Origin: Candidatus Altarchaeales archaeon
GTDB taxonomy: Archaea; Altiarchaeota; Altiarchaeia; IMC4; SCGC-AAA252-I15
NCBI GenBank assembly: GCA_014729705.1
Contig: WJJK01000031.1
Span: 1-32,991 of the forward strand
Direction: 5' to 3'
Length of the DNA: 32,991 nt
The notes below the pieces were generated by a model that made no database searches, was not told the DNA's origin, and saw only the letters and a program-made list of their open reading frames with translations. How positions within the stretch are numbered: position 1 is the stretch's first letter; every line of letters begins with the position of its first letter. The translations under genes were made by a program, and so were the position numbers. This document shows, piece after piece, positions 15,856-25,412 of this stretch.

Positions 15856-18800
15856 ATGTCATCTGAGATTTTCAACCTCAATTCGCTTCCTACAAACGAC
15901 ACGGTATCTCGTGGGGCTCGTGTAGGACAGAAGAATGCTAGAACGACTAAGACCGTTTCTGTAGGCCCCGAAGACAACGTAAAAACGGGGGAGCAAAATG
16001 TCAATGCTGATTACCTCGTTGAGTCTTCTCTCATAGGAAATGATCTTAAAGGTTATGGTACGTTCACACCGGAGAGTCCCGTTGTTACAGGGTACACAGG
16101 TCCTGTAGACCTGAACAATGGTGATGTGATCCGTGCCTCAGGGGACACTACGTTCTATACGGTTACAGGTTTAGACGGGACTAACCTGTATGTGGCCTCT
16201 AAGTATCAGGGAGAAACAAGCGTATCCGGGGTCTGTACTATACGTAAGACTAAGCTGGATAGTGCTAAGTATATAAGAGCTAAGGGTGTCGGTTCTTCCA
16301 CAGTTGTTGTATATGACAAGAATAAGAATGAGTGGTCAGTAACTGGATCAGAGGGTGTGACAGGTCCTTTTGTAGCTCCTACAGGAGAAACTGGTCTTGA
16401 TACGGGGATGTCTATAGAGTTCCTGCCGGGTGCGTCTCAGGCACAGCCTGATTTGATGACTGTAGATACGGTCTATAAGACCCTTGTTAAAAACAACAGC
16501 AATGAAATAACGGATCTCGGTCTGAGCCCTATTCCTTACCCTCATGAGACGCTGAAGGTTTATTGGGGATCCACAGATGGAACTTTAGAGGAAAAGACAG
16601 AGTTCATACCAGGGTCGGGTAGTTTCGCAGGGGATTATATTGTCAACTACTCTCAGAATCCTACTCTTCAGTGGCCTAGACCCCCACTTTCTGAGCGTCA
16701 GGTAGCCTACATTAAATTCTTAGGTGACCTGGAGGATGAGGTTCAAGTTGAGGCTATAGATGCTACATTCCAGGGGGGATTCCCTGTAACAAAAGCATCA
16801 GAAGAAGCTGATGCTCCGAACGTCTCGGTTAGAGATATTATACCAGATTCAGATAGCGTGAAGGTTGGCGGTACTGCACTCACGCGCAACAGCGAGTATC
16901 TCATCAATACCGCTGCCGGTATCGTCAACCTTATCACGCACCAGTATCAGGAAGAGCTTGTAGATACAGTTTCTTATCCTAAACGTCTTATGTGGGACGG
17001 CGTGAGCGTGATCCGCGGTGTAGGCAAAAACGATCTCACGAATCCGGACACTGTAAACAATGAAAACCTAGTTATCTCAGGTGTCACAGGGCTACAGGGC
17101 ATTACGGGTGTCGTCTATTTCGAGGACACAGATGACAACAACCTAATACGTGAGACAGACTACTCCCTCGAGTATACATCAGGTGCGATACGGCTTACTC
17201 AACCAATTCAGGAAGATGAAGCTGTGTTGGTATCATACTATGTCGAAGGGGAGGATGAAGAAAAAGAAAAGGTGGCGTCTAATTATCTGCGTACGAGCAG
17301 ATATCCTGTTTTACGTGATTCGGTCGTAATGACAAAGCGCCAGGACACGACACAGAGTGCGGGTGTCACAGTCATGATCGAAGGTCAAGATTTTGACATC
17401 TCTTACCTCACAGGATGGATTACGATTTACGATACAGACCTTCTTTCTGAGGAAGACTTCCAGGTTGAAGTGTCGTATACACCGATGTCTCCCATAAACT
17501 GTATCCTACAACAAAACCCTAATGATGATACCTTCTATAGGATGACTATTGTAGACGATCATCTTAAGATAGTGGGTGACCCTAGCACATTTGTATATGA
17601 AGTTGAGAACCCGATTGCTTCAGTGCTCCAGACAGATTATTTCAAAAAGCCCACCGATCCGGATCGTTATTCTTATAATGGTTCGTTAGCGGATAGTGAC
17701 TTTTTGTATATAAGAAACGGTACCGACCCTCTGAAAACCTTGGATACTGCAGGCTATACATATGAGGATGATAAGAGACAAATAACTCTTGACGTGGCTG
17801 TCAACGATAATATCCCTACGGACACAGACGACATACTGGCTACGTACAATGTAGTATCGGATGTTCTCCCGTACGCTCCTTTACAGCCTATTTTTCCTGT
17901 TATCAGTGAAGGCGGTAACAGTATTGTCATTGAGGGATTTGATAGGACAGACCTTCTTAAACCAAATAAGCTTCTTCGTATAGATAACTTCGACCCGGTC
18001 GCCACATATTACTTCCGTATCAAATCTGTAGTGTATGCTAATGGCAATACAACGGTCACTTTTTATGGGACTTTTCCAGAAGATATAAGGATCCCTACGT
18101 TTTACACGTTTGATGATTTCGTGTCTTGGGAAGAGATACCAGAAGCTACAGAGGTAAACAGGAGCGCGCTTAAGGGATCTACGTCACTCCAGTTCCGTGG
18201 GGTGACCTTAGAGTTTCTAGAACTTGTTCGGACAGATGGTCTGCTTTTAGTTAATGGTACCGATGTATACACAGTGACGTCGGTGGAGCAGAGTGGCACA
18301 GAGGCTACGGTCAATATCTTCCCGAAGCTTCTGGGGCCAGTCACTGGAGATGTATATGCCTCAGATCTTCCCGTTGTGGCTGAGGGGGAGGCTACACTTC
18401 AGCCGATGCACCATGTGATAGATGACCCCGAACAGCCTGCTTTTACCATATGGTATCAACCTCCAACGGACGCACAAGGCACAGTCTTGTTCGAGGGGTC
18501 AGCAAATATCCTTATTACAGAGGATAGCTTGGTCCTGTATGAATCTATAGAGGGTATCTCTAATCCTTCGCCTTATGTATACACTCTTTCTTCTTATGGA
18601 TCTATACGAGCGTTGGTAGATGCGATTAAGGCTACAAAGTCTACGTTCGCACAGCACGTTGATGTGCTTCCGAATGTTCCTGAGTACTACCCCTTCACGA
18701 CACTACCAAGCCACGTTGCAGAGGAGTTGTATTTCTTGCCTAATGGTGCTTGGAGCTCGACGCTCATCATACCTTTTGAGGAAGGCGCTTTACAGCAGGC

Positions 18801-21800
18801 TCCGTATACAGTTACGATAGCACCTGAGCTGAAGCGGAGAACTATCCTCGAGGCAGTGAAGGATAGCTCTTCTTTCGATGTTCCTGAGATAGACCGTACG
18901 TCTCTGTTTGGGTCTGGGGATTTCCTGTACTTCTTGGACCAGATAGAAGGGACACGTTACTTCTTTGAGGTGGTAAGCTCTAATTTGGTACCCACGGACA
19001 ACCCGGAAGACACGCGCGTCTTTTTGTCTGATACCTTTAGGGAGAATCTTCTTGATCCTCGTCTGTTCAGAGGTACCGGAGTTTCTTGGCAGAACGTTGA
19101 GGACCAGATGCTCAGCGTGGATTATACCAATTCTACGGTGACCTTCTCCGGTACCAGCACGTCCATCGCTTCTGGGATCCTTCTTAAGTTCTCAGATATG
19201 TATGTGTACAACGTCGACGAGGTAACTCAGGGCACTGCAGACTACACACTTAAATTGGCCCCTGCGATATCCTCGAATGTTACCGTGCAGAATTTTGAGG
19301 GATACGTACAGCGTACTGCACAGGGTATTGCGTGGACAGAACTTTCTAATTTAAATGAGACACGCTTGGTACAGGACTCAGACTATGGTATAGTTACGGG
19401 GGGTATAACACTTACGAGGCCTGTACAGCGCCTCGAACGTTTCCGCTTGAGTTACATGGGAATTGATACACATGCTGAGGATGAAGGAAAAGCTGTCACA
19501 TGCACCTGTAAGTACTTCACATCTCTCAGCGCTAACTCACAAGTAGATGTGTACTTGGATTACCTGAATATTGACCAGTTCTATCTTCAGAAACTTACGG
19601 AAGAGCGCTTCCTGGAGATTGTAACCGTTCCTCAGATGGAGCAGATCCTACAACAGAAGGGTGGCTCTGGGGGACAATCCGCGGACACAGGAGCCACGGA
19701 TGATTCAATCCCTGCGTATGAGGGAGGACTTGCCGACAAGTACTATCGTCTTCGTGATGAGAAGATTAAGATGCAGCTTTATCTACGCATCTACAAGTGG
19801 TATAAAGCCAGGCTTCGTAGCTTTGCGTCAGAGTTGCAGCTTACGATGGGATTTCAGTTAGGTAACAGCAACTCAGTAGGTACGCGAAACGGGCACTACA
19901 CACTTCAAGACGCATATGTAGAGAACGGTGATTACACACTCACGACAGACTCAGATATCCAACAGATACAGAACGGTTTTTCTAAGTTCTTCCCGGTAGG
20001 ATATGAGGGTACTGCTCCTTTGTACTATGACAGGTTCTCCAACGAGTACAGGACCTACAACGAGGTTTTCTGTTACAACCTAAATTACTATGATGAGTCC
20101 GGAAACTTTTTACGTAGCGAGGGTCGCGCGAAGTCGGTAAACCCGTATTGGGTTCAAAATCTTGACTATACAATTTTAAACAATACGAGTGATAATCTGG
20201 TCGCTTATTATGAGCGTGAGATCCCATCAGATGACCGCACATTCAGTGCTGATGATACGGCTTATAGCTGGCTCCGCAGGATATCTACAGGAGACACTTT
20301 CGAGATAGAAGGGTATAAGGACTCACACACAATAGGTTCTTTTAGCTCTGGTACGGATAAGGTAAGCCAAAAACCTTATGATGCTATCGTTTTGGCTGAA
20401 AATACTACTTTCTCAGAGAAGGGCATCCGGTCATTTAATATCACGGTTAGATCCGGTGTGCCGTACTACGTAACGGATGAGGGGTCCGTCACGCTCTCAG
20501 ATCTAGAAGCTGCATTAAGCGGAGAGGGCTATAATATCATTGTCAAGCGCCAGCAGGTGGAACCCTTCCCAATGTATGATGATGAGTTCAGCTATGGGCG
20601 TAAGCTCGAGGGCGGGGCTGTAGACGGACATGTGCGGGATAAAGATCGCATAAAGAAATTCTCTCTCGCCGCTCTTCTTACTATTCTCTTCGGGGTACCT
20701 GCTGTAAAGAGGCATAAATATGTTACAGTTCAGGTCGGGAGATATGACGAGAACTCTTTGGCGTTTACTACTGTGGAAAACATAAGTGTGGACCTGTCTG
20801 AGTTGAATTTCTTCCAGGAGCGTAAGGTTTCTACAACCGAGGATGCCCTTTACGAGAACTATCGAGATGAACCAAATGACTCTCTTAAGGGATTTGATAA
20901 GTATTTCTATTTGTCGTTCGAGAAGATCTATGATGAGAAGGAACGCCGTGGGTATCGTGAAGGTTTTGTCCTACGTACGAAAGACCGTAATCTTTGGTTC
21001 CGGTTTGTATTGGGCGGCTCTACACAGGTAGCTGATGAGTATGGTTTCACCACAAGTGAAGTTTATAAGAACTTCTACTATCCGGATAACATGTACCGTT
21101 ATCTCCTCCTTGAGAAACAGGCGTGGGAAATTGAGGAGATGATCATACGGGATATCTACGATTACAACGATAAGATCGCGCGAGCCTTCAACGAGGGTCA
21201 GATCAATCTTGCATATATTAGCAAGTTCAAGGGATACCTGGCGCAGTACATAGACGGAGAACCCGCCGGTATCTCAGAATGGATAGCTTCTCGCATATCT
21301 AAGTATGCTCCTCACTTGGCGTTTTTCCTTGGGGCATATACTTCAGATGGAGACGCGGGACCTCTCAATGGTATTCTTAAGCCTGATGGATTGCATGATG
21401 AAGATAGTGCCTCGGCAGCTATTGCTCAAACTTTTAAGGATACAACCGATGCCAAGGAGGATTACACTAACTTCTATGCTAAGTACCAGACTTTCTCGGG
21501 TCTAAACCACATTAATAATCAGGACTGGAAGTATGATTATATAAGATGGGTTTTGTCTCTAGAAGAAGGCCTAATGTATCAGAAGGATGCTCGTGTTTTG
21601 TACGACGAATCCGGGCAGATAAAGATGGGTTTGCGAGAGCTCCAGGCTCTGAGATTTAGAAAATCTCCAAACACTACATATACCTTCTCCAATACTTCAT
21701 ACACGGTAACGTCCACGGCGCTCAGCATAACCACTACGGTGGGTTTTGGAGGGTCTGAATCTTCAACACTTACATACTCCTATAATCTTCTTTCTAAAGG

Positions 21801-24800
21801 ACAGTATAAGACTCTAGATACGCTCGTTGGAGAAATTAATTCCCAGAAGTTAAGAGGGGTAAATATCTTCCAAGCCGAGGTTCTGTTTGATCATTATCCT
21901 TATGGTTCTCAGACTACTGAAAATCTTCTCCAAGGGACATGGAGTGCGAATTTATCTACATGGGCGACCTCCTTACTAACGAATGTTGCTGACCACCGTG
22001 TAGCTGACCCAAGGATTCTTTTCCTCAATAAGTTTCTTGAAGATTCTGTACCGCTGGATCATGTACGTCTTGAGGATCGTGAAGGAACTCTCTCTGGTGT
22101 CACAGGAATGGCTCCTTCTGAGAATCCCTTAGGAGTGTGGCCTATATATACCTCTAATGGGAACCCTAATAAAGAACCTATTGAAGGTTTGCCCGTAGCC
22201 GGTGAGTGGGAAACTCTAGAGGACAATGTCTTTGATGTCATACAGATACGCTCTATAGGGGCTCCGTGGACACTATCTTTTTCGGATATGGAGGATGGAG
22301 ACTTTAAAGATTATATGGGACCTCCTTCAATTTTAAAGAAAATTGATGATGAGGGCGCTATCTCTAGCGTAGAGTTGTCCCAGCTTCGCTCTTCTGTAGT
22401 TTCTAACCAACCCCAGGTGACTATACTTAAGAAGTTAGTACTAACTAGGCGTGGTGTTCAAGACACAGTGGTTGAGTATAATCTCCGTCAATACTCTACT
22501 ATAAATAAGCTTGTGGAAGCTATTAACGCTACCAGGTTTAATAAAGACGGTATTGTTGACCCCGAGGGAGATAGGCAGTACTTTGAGGCCCGTCTTGTAG
22601 GTGACAAAGATTTACAGGGTGAGGTAAATAGTTATGAACTTATGGCTGAATACGAGCAAATACGTAAGTCCTTTAGGGTCTACAGTAATGAGTACGAACA
22701 GGTAACTCGTTATTCTTTTACCCCCTCAGCCGGTCCAGTTATCTCTAACAATCCTTTGACTAATGTATTTGATTTAGAGACTGATATTAATAGCTCTGTG
22801 ATACGCGGTACGGATGACACACAGCTTTATAGTGCGGATTTGATCCAGAATGGATCAACGTTGAAACTTCAGCCTACACAGGGATATTTCCCAACGGGAG
22901 CATCTGATAGTGTGACCCTTGAGATTGATGGCTCTGTAGTAGGGGCAACGGGTGCCTTAGAATCTATCGAGCTGTCAGTACCAAATCCAGGGAGTCTCAC
23001 AGGAGATTATCAGATACAGGAGTCAACGTATGAGATACCTGAGACGCAAGATGAACTCATTCTATCGTCTAAGATAAGGTACTTTAGTGATAGCTTGGCT
23101 AAGACATCGGGGGCATCTTCTCAGCTCAATGATTATGTAGTGGGGTGGCAATTAGCTGAGGATCCAAATGAAACAGGGGGCTCGGTCACTCTTCGAGCGC
23201 CACGGAATCGGTATAGCCTGTACTCTACGCATAACTTCAATATAGAGGGACCAGAAGCCGCTTATCAGACCACACTGAGTAGCTTCCCGCTTGGACTACG
23301 CAAAGACATCCTGGCGTTTGATATCTATTGCTGGGATGATAAGAATCCAAGCGGTGAGAGATACTATGAGGTAAGGGACAATTGGATCTATTTCGTAAGT
23401 GCTAATGTGAAAAACCACGGTATCCCTCTTGCGGGATCGGGCCATCCTAATGCCCCCTATAATGAGAGCTTGGCAGATCTTTTAAGGAGAATAAACACAG
23501 ACCAAATCGTCAATAAGTATTTCTATGCAAATTTGAAGTTCACTCGTGAAAGCAAGCGGGACCCAGGATATTTCGAGTATACATACCTCCCGAACTTCAA
23601 GAAGGATGTACCAAAATCAACCCTGGATACGCTCTATTTGAGACAGGACGCTGCCTTAACGTTAAGGGATACGGAAGACGCAACGTATCGGATTAATCCT
23701 AATGGGGCTTTTGATCCGTCCAATACCGCTACGACGTACACGTCATCTAGCTTGGATATCAGGTCTGAGGTAAGAGTAATTTCTGTGTCTCCTGGAAACG
23801 GATATACATTTTCAGCATCGTCGTTTGTAGTCAATGATGGAGCAGACACACTATCGCTTTCTGCGACGTGGAAGTACAATTATAGTTATACGAAGACCTT
23901 CCTTTTCAGTGATGCGTCCACGGATTCTATATCAGAGCTTGTTAACGCTATCAACGCAGAAACCGTACCTGTAGACGGTACGCAGCTTTTTGACGCTGTT
24001 CTTCTTAACGATGATGATAGTGATGAGCTCTTGGCGACAAGCGGTAACTTGAATACTAGTTATGTAACGCTAACTAAAACAGGTTCTGTGAATGCTCTTA
24101 AGATAAAGATGAATACTACAGGAGGGGCCGGGTATACCGTACTGTCTCCTACTTACAGCATAAGAACACAGAGGGATAGGCTTATACTTAGGTGCACCAT
24201 CCAGTACAATGGGACGTACAATCCCCCAGCATACAACATTAGCTCGGGCAAGTACACACTTCTGTCTCTTACAGAGTCAATATCTAATTTGAAGCCTGTA
24301 TCTGACCCCATATTCACAGGGATATTCGATGCGAAAGTCTTTAACCTAGAATATGCTCTAGATGATGCATCGGAATTGTTGGATGTAAATACTTCTATCA
24401 CGGGGACTGTCTACGCAAAGTTTTTGGCTACGCATAGCTATGATTTGATTGGATATAGCTTATCATCTGTTGCTGCACTTATTAATGAAGACACTGTTGA
24501 GTCGGGCGTGACAGCCACATATGTCTCAGCTTACGGGACATATGAGGCGGGTTATTTACGTCCACAGCCTACGTACACAGCGATACCCACAGCAGTGACA
24601 GTGGACATGGATTTGAGAGAGGTACGGGGCGTGCGCCTTTTGAATATGGATAATCCGGGCATTATAACTGTAGAAGAGCTACAGCTGATAATCAACTCAT
24701 ATGAAAACTACAGAGTAGACCTTCCTGATTTGAGTACAAGTCTATCAGACTGGGTTGACTCCGTTAAGGGAGACACGCAAACTGGGATGCTGTCGGTAAC

Positions 24801-25275
24801 TGTCCTTCCTATGTCAGTGGAGAGTTCTCCATACGGGTTGATTGATGAGATAAGCGCGCAGTCACTTAGTACTAATGAACCGGCACATGTGTATTTCGGG
24901 GTGATGGGAGACATACGCTTCGTACAGATATCCGACTACAACCTGTATACGCAGATCAATTACATAAAAGAGCGTCTTGCTAAACCGTGGAAGAACTCTG
25001 AGGGGAAGGTGGTCCCAGACTATTATACCCCCGAGCAGTACAACACGAATAATCCGTACGCGATAGATGATGAGAACTTCCTGAATTGGCTCCGAAGTAC
25101 GCGTTACGGGCAGATTCGCAACAGCGTTATAAATGAGGCAACCGTTGCGAACATGTACTTCTGGCTGTATTTGAAGTTCCATAAGGAGTTTGGATGCGAC
25201 CAACAGAAGAAACTTCTCGAGGATCAAATCGAGAGGGACGAGAACGATCAAAAGATAATCGGACAGGCCACGTAG
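15856..25275 (+). CDS. Giant modular baseplate/tail protein, 3,139 aa
   Basis: AAGAGG lies 5 bases before ATG 15856. Family not recognised; its location between spike and wedge genes points to a very large baseplate or tail component. Two kinds of recurring module are visible. Module A, a ~45-residue beta unit with a DYxLxxxSGxIxLxxP...VxVSY pattern, occurs near residues 233, 334, 418, 504, 614 and 1157. Module B, strands plus a helix like SISELVNAINAE, occurs near 915, 1545, 1987, 2214, 2538, 2691, 2803, 2869 and 2937. Helical regions separate them (for example ~1230-1330 and ~1740-1930), with a Gly/Ser-rich linker near 1270. No signal peptide, membrane anchor or enzymatic motif was found. 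The last 82 bases overlap the next gene. It could be a fibre network, a wedge scaffold or a ruler. Confidence 0.85.
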   Translation: MSSEIFNLNSLPTNDTVSRGARVGQKNARTTKTVSVGPEDNVKTGEQNVNADYLVESSLIGNDLKGYGTFTPESPVVTGYTGPVDLNNGDVIRASGDTTFYTVTGLDGTNLYVASKYQGETSVSGVCTIRKTKLDSAKYIRAKGVGSSTVVVYDKNKNEWSVTGSEGVTGPFVAPTGETGLDTGMSIEFLPGASQAQPDLMTVDTVYKTLVKNNSNEITDLGLSPIPYPHETLKVYWGSTDGTLEEKTEFIPGSGSFAGDYIVNYSQNPTLQWPRPPLSERQVAYIKFLGDLEDEVQVEAIDATFQGGFPVTKASEEADAPNVSVRDIIPDSDSVKVGGTALTRNSEYLINTAAGIVNLITHQYQEELVDTVSYPKRLMWDGVSVIRGVGKNDLTNPDTVNNENLVISGVTGLQGITGVVYFEDTDDNNLIRETDYSLEYTSGAIRLTQPIQEDEAVLVSYYVEGEDEEKEKVASNYLRTSRYPVLRDSVVMTKRQDTTQSAGVTVMIEGQDFDISYLTGWITIYDTDLLSEEDFQVEVSYTPMSPINCILQQNPNDDTFYRMTIVDDHLKIVGDPSTFVYEVENPIASVLQTDYFKKPTDPDRYSYNGSLADSDFLYIRNGTDPLKTLDTAGYTYEDDKRQITLDVAVNDNIPTDTDDILATYNVVSDVLPYAPLQPIFPVISEGGNSIVIEGFDRTDLLKPNKLLRIDNFDPVATYYFRIKSVVYANGNTTVTFYGTFPEDIRIPTFYTFDDFVSWEEIPEATEVNRSALKGSTSLQFRGVTLEFLELVRTDGLLLVNGTDVYTVTSVEQSGTEATVNIFPKLLGPVTGDVYASDLPVVAEGEATLQPMHHVIDDPEQPAFTIWYQPPTDAQGTVLFEGSANILITEDSLVLYESIEGISNPSPYVYTLSSYGSIRALVDAIKATKSTFAQHVDVLPNVPEYYPFTTLPSHVAEELYFLPNGAWSSTLIIPFEEGALQQAPYTVTIAPELKRRTILEAVKDSSSFDVPEIDRTSLFGSGDFLYFLDQIEGTRYFFEVVSSNLVPTDNPEDTRVFLSDTFRENLLDPRLFRGTGVSWQNVEDQMLSVDYTNSTVTFSGTSTSIASGILLKFSDMYVYNVDEVTQGTADYTLKLAPAISSNVTVQNFEGYVQRTAQGIAWTELSNLNETRLVQDSDYGIVTGGITLTRPVQRLERFRLSYMGIDTHAEDEGKAVTCTCKYFTSLSANSQVDVYLDYLNIDQFYLQKLTEERFLEIVTVPQMEQILQQKGGSGGQSADTGATDDSIPAYEGGLADKYYRLRDEKIKMQLYLRIYKWYKARLRSFASELQLTMGFQLGNSNSVGTRNGHYTLQDAYVENGDYTLTTDSDIQQIQNGFSKFFPVGYEGTAPLYYDRFSNEYRTYNEVFCYNLNYYDESGNFLRSEGRAKSVNPYWVQNLDYTILNNTSDNLVAYYEREIPSDDRTFSADDTAYSWLRRISTGDTFEIEGYKDSHTIGSFSSGTDKVSQKPYDAIVLAENTTFSEKGIRSFNITVRSGVPYYVTDEGSVTLSDLEAALSGEGYNIIVKRQQVEPFPMYDDEFSYGRKLEGGAVDGHVRDKDRIKKFSLAALLTILFGVPAVKRHKYVTVQVGRYDENSLAFTTVENISVDLSELNFFQERKVSTTEDALYENYRDEPNDSLKGFDKYFYLSFEKIYDEKERRGYREGFVLRTKDRNLWFRFVLGGSTQVADEYGFTTSEVYKNFYYPDNMYRYLLLEKQAWEIEEMIIRDIYDYNDKIARAFNEGQINLAYISKFKGYLAQYIDGEPAGISEWIASRISKYAPHLAFFLGAYTSDGDAGPLNGILKPDGLHDEDSASAAIAQTFKDTTDAKEDYTNFYAKYQTFSGLNHINNQDWKYDYIRWVLSLEEGLMYQKDARVLYDESGQIKMGLRELQALRFRKSPNTTYTFSNTSYTVTSTALSITTTVGFGGSESSTLTYSYNLLSKGQYKTLDTLVGEINSQKLRGVNIFQAEVLFDHYPYGSQTTENLLQGTWSANLSTWATSLLTNVADHRVADPRILFLNKFLEDSVPLDHVRLEDREGTLSGVTGMAPSENPLGVWPIYTSNGNPNKEPIEGLPVAGEWETLEDNVFDVIQIRSIGAPWTLSFSDMEDGDFKDYMGPPSILKKIDDEGAISSVELSQLRSSVVSNQPQVTILKKLVLTRRGVQDTVVEYNLRQYSTINKLVEAINATRFNKDGIVDPEGDRQYFEARLVGDKDLQGEVNSYELMAEYEQIRKSFRVYSNEYEQVTRYSFTPSAGPVISNNPLTNVFDLETDINSSVIRGTDDTQLYSADLIQNGSTLKLQPTQGYFPTGASDSVTLEIDGSVVGATGALESIELSVPNPGSLTGDYQIQESTYEIPETQDELILSSKIRYFSDSLAKTSGASSQLNDYVVGWQLAEDPNETGGSVTLRAPRNRYSLYSTHNFNIEGPEAAYQTTLSSFPLGLRKDILAFDIYCWDDKNPSGERYYEVRDNWIYFVSANVKNHGIPLAGSGHPNAPYNESLADLLRRINTDQIVNKYFYANLKFTRESKRDPGYFEYTYLPNFKKDVPKSTLDTLYLRQDAALTLRDTEDATYRINPNGAFDPSNTATTYTSSSLDIRSEVRVISVSPGNGYTFSASSFVVNDGADTLSLSATWKYNYSYTKTFLFSDASTDSISELVNAINAETVPVDGTQLFDAVLLNDDDSDELLATSGNLNTSYVTLTKTGSVNALKIKMNTTGGAGYTVLSPTYSIRTQRDRLILRCTIQYNGTYNPPAYNISSGKYTLLSLTESISNLKPVSDPIFTGIFDAKVFNLEYALDDASELLDVNTSITGTVYAKFLATHSYDLIGYSLSSVAALINEDTVESGVTATYVSAYGTYEAGYLRPQPTYTAIPTAVTVDMDLREVRGVRLLNMDNPGIITVEELQLIINSYENYRVDLPDLSTSLSDWVDSVKGDTQTGMLSVTVLPMSVESSPYGLIDEISAQSLSTNEPAHVYFGVMGDIRFVQISDYNLYTQINYIKERLAKPWKNSEGKVVPDYYTPEQYNTNNPYAIDDENFLNWLRSTRYGQIRNSVINEATVANMYFWLYLKFHKEFGCDQQKKLLEDQIERDENDQKIIGQAT
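25183..25188 (+). promoter_or_regulatory. Ribosome binding site inside the giant gene
   Basis: AAGGAG lies 5 bases before ATG 25194, an ideal arrangement, within the coding sequence of the giant protein. It supports the overlapping small gene. Confidence 0.6.
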
Positions 25276-25412
25276 CAAAGATTAGGGTCGTTAGAGCAGG
25301 GTCGGGTAATAGCGAGCTTAAAGGACATCTAAAGGCTCTTATGTATCATATGGAGAGGCTGTTGAAGGTTGAAATGAAAGAGGCTACTCGTCGCATAAAG
25401 AGGAAGCTATAA
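25194..25412 (+). CDS. Small basic protein, 72 aa, overlapping the giant gene
   Basis: Not recognised. It starts in another frame within the last 82 bases of the giant gene, with an ideal AAGGAG site, and its TAA shares one base with the ATG of the next gene (TAATG). It accounts for the otherwise empty 25276-25411. The N-terminal ~30 residues, encoded in the overlap, are Arg/Glu/Gly-rich and may be disordered. The C-terminal part is a probable amphipathic basic helix (HLKALMYHMERLLKVEMKEA, then TRRIKRKL). It could bind nucleic acid, act as an assembly factor or couple translation to the next gene. The two junctions and the binding site are the main evidence. Confidence 0.6.
   Translation: MRPTEETSRGSNREGRERSKDNRTGHVAKIRVVRAGSGNSELKGHLKALMYHMERLLKVEMKEATRRIKRKL

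Noticed and set aside
20641..20715. Hydrophobic stretch in the giant protein (SLAALLTILFGVPAV) as a membrane segment
   Set aside because: Only ~15 residues, flanked by charged residues and beta-rich sequence in a soluble virion-type protein; more likely a buried helix.
24862..25278. 138-codon minus-strand open frame at the end of the giant gene
   Set aside because: Shadow of the giant gene; no binding site or recognisable domain.
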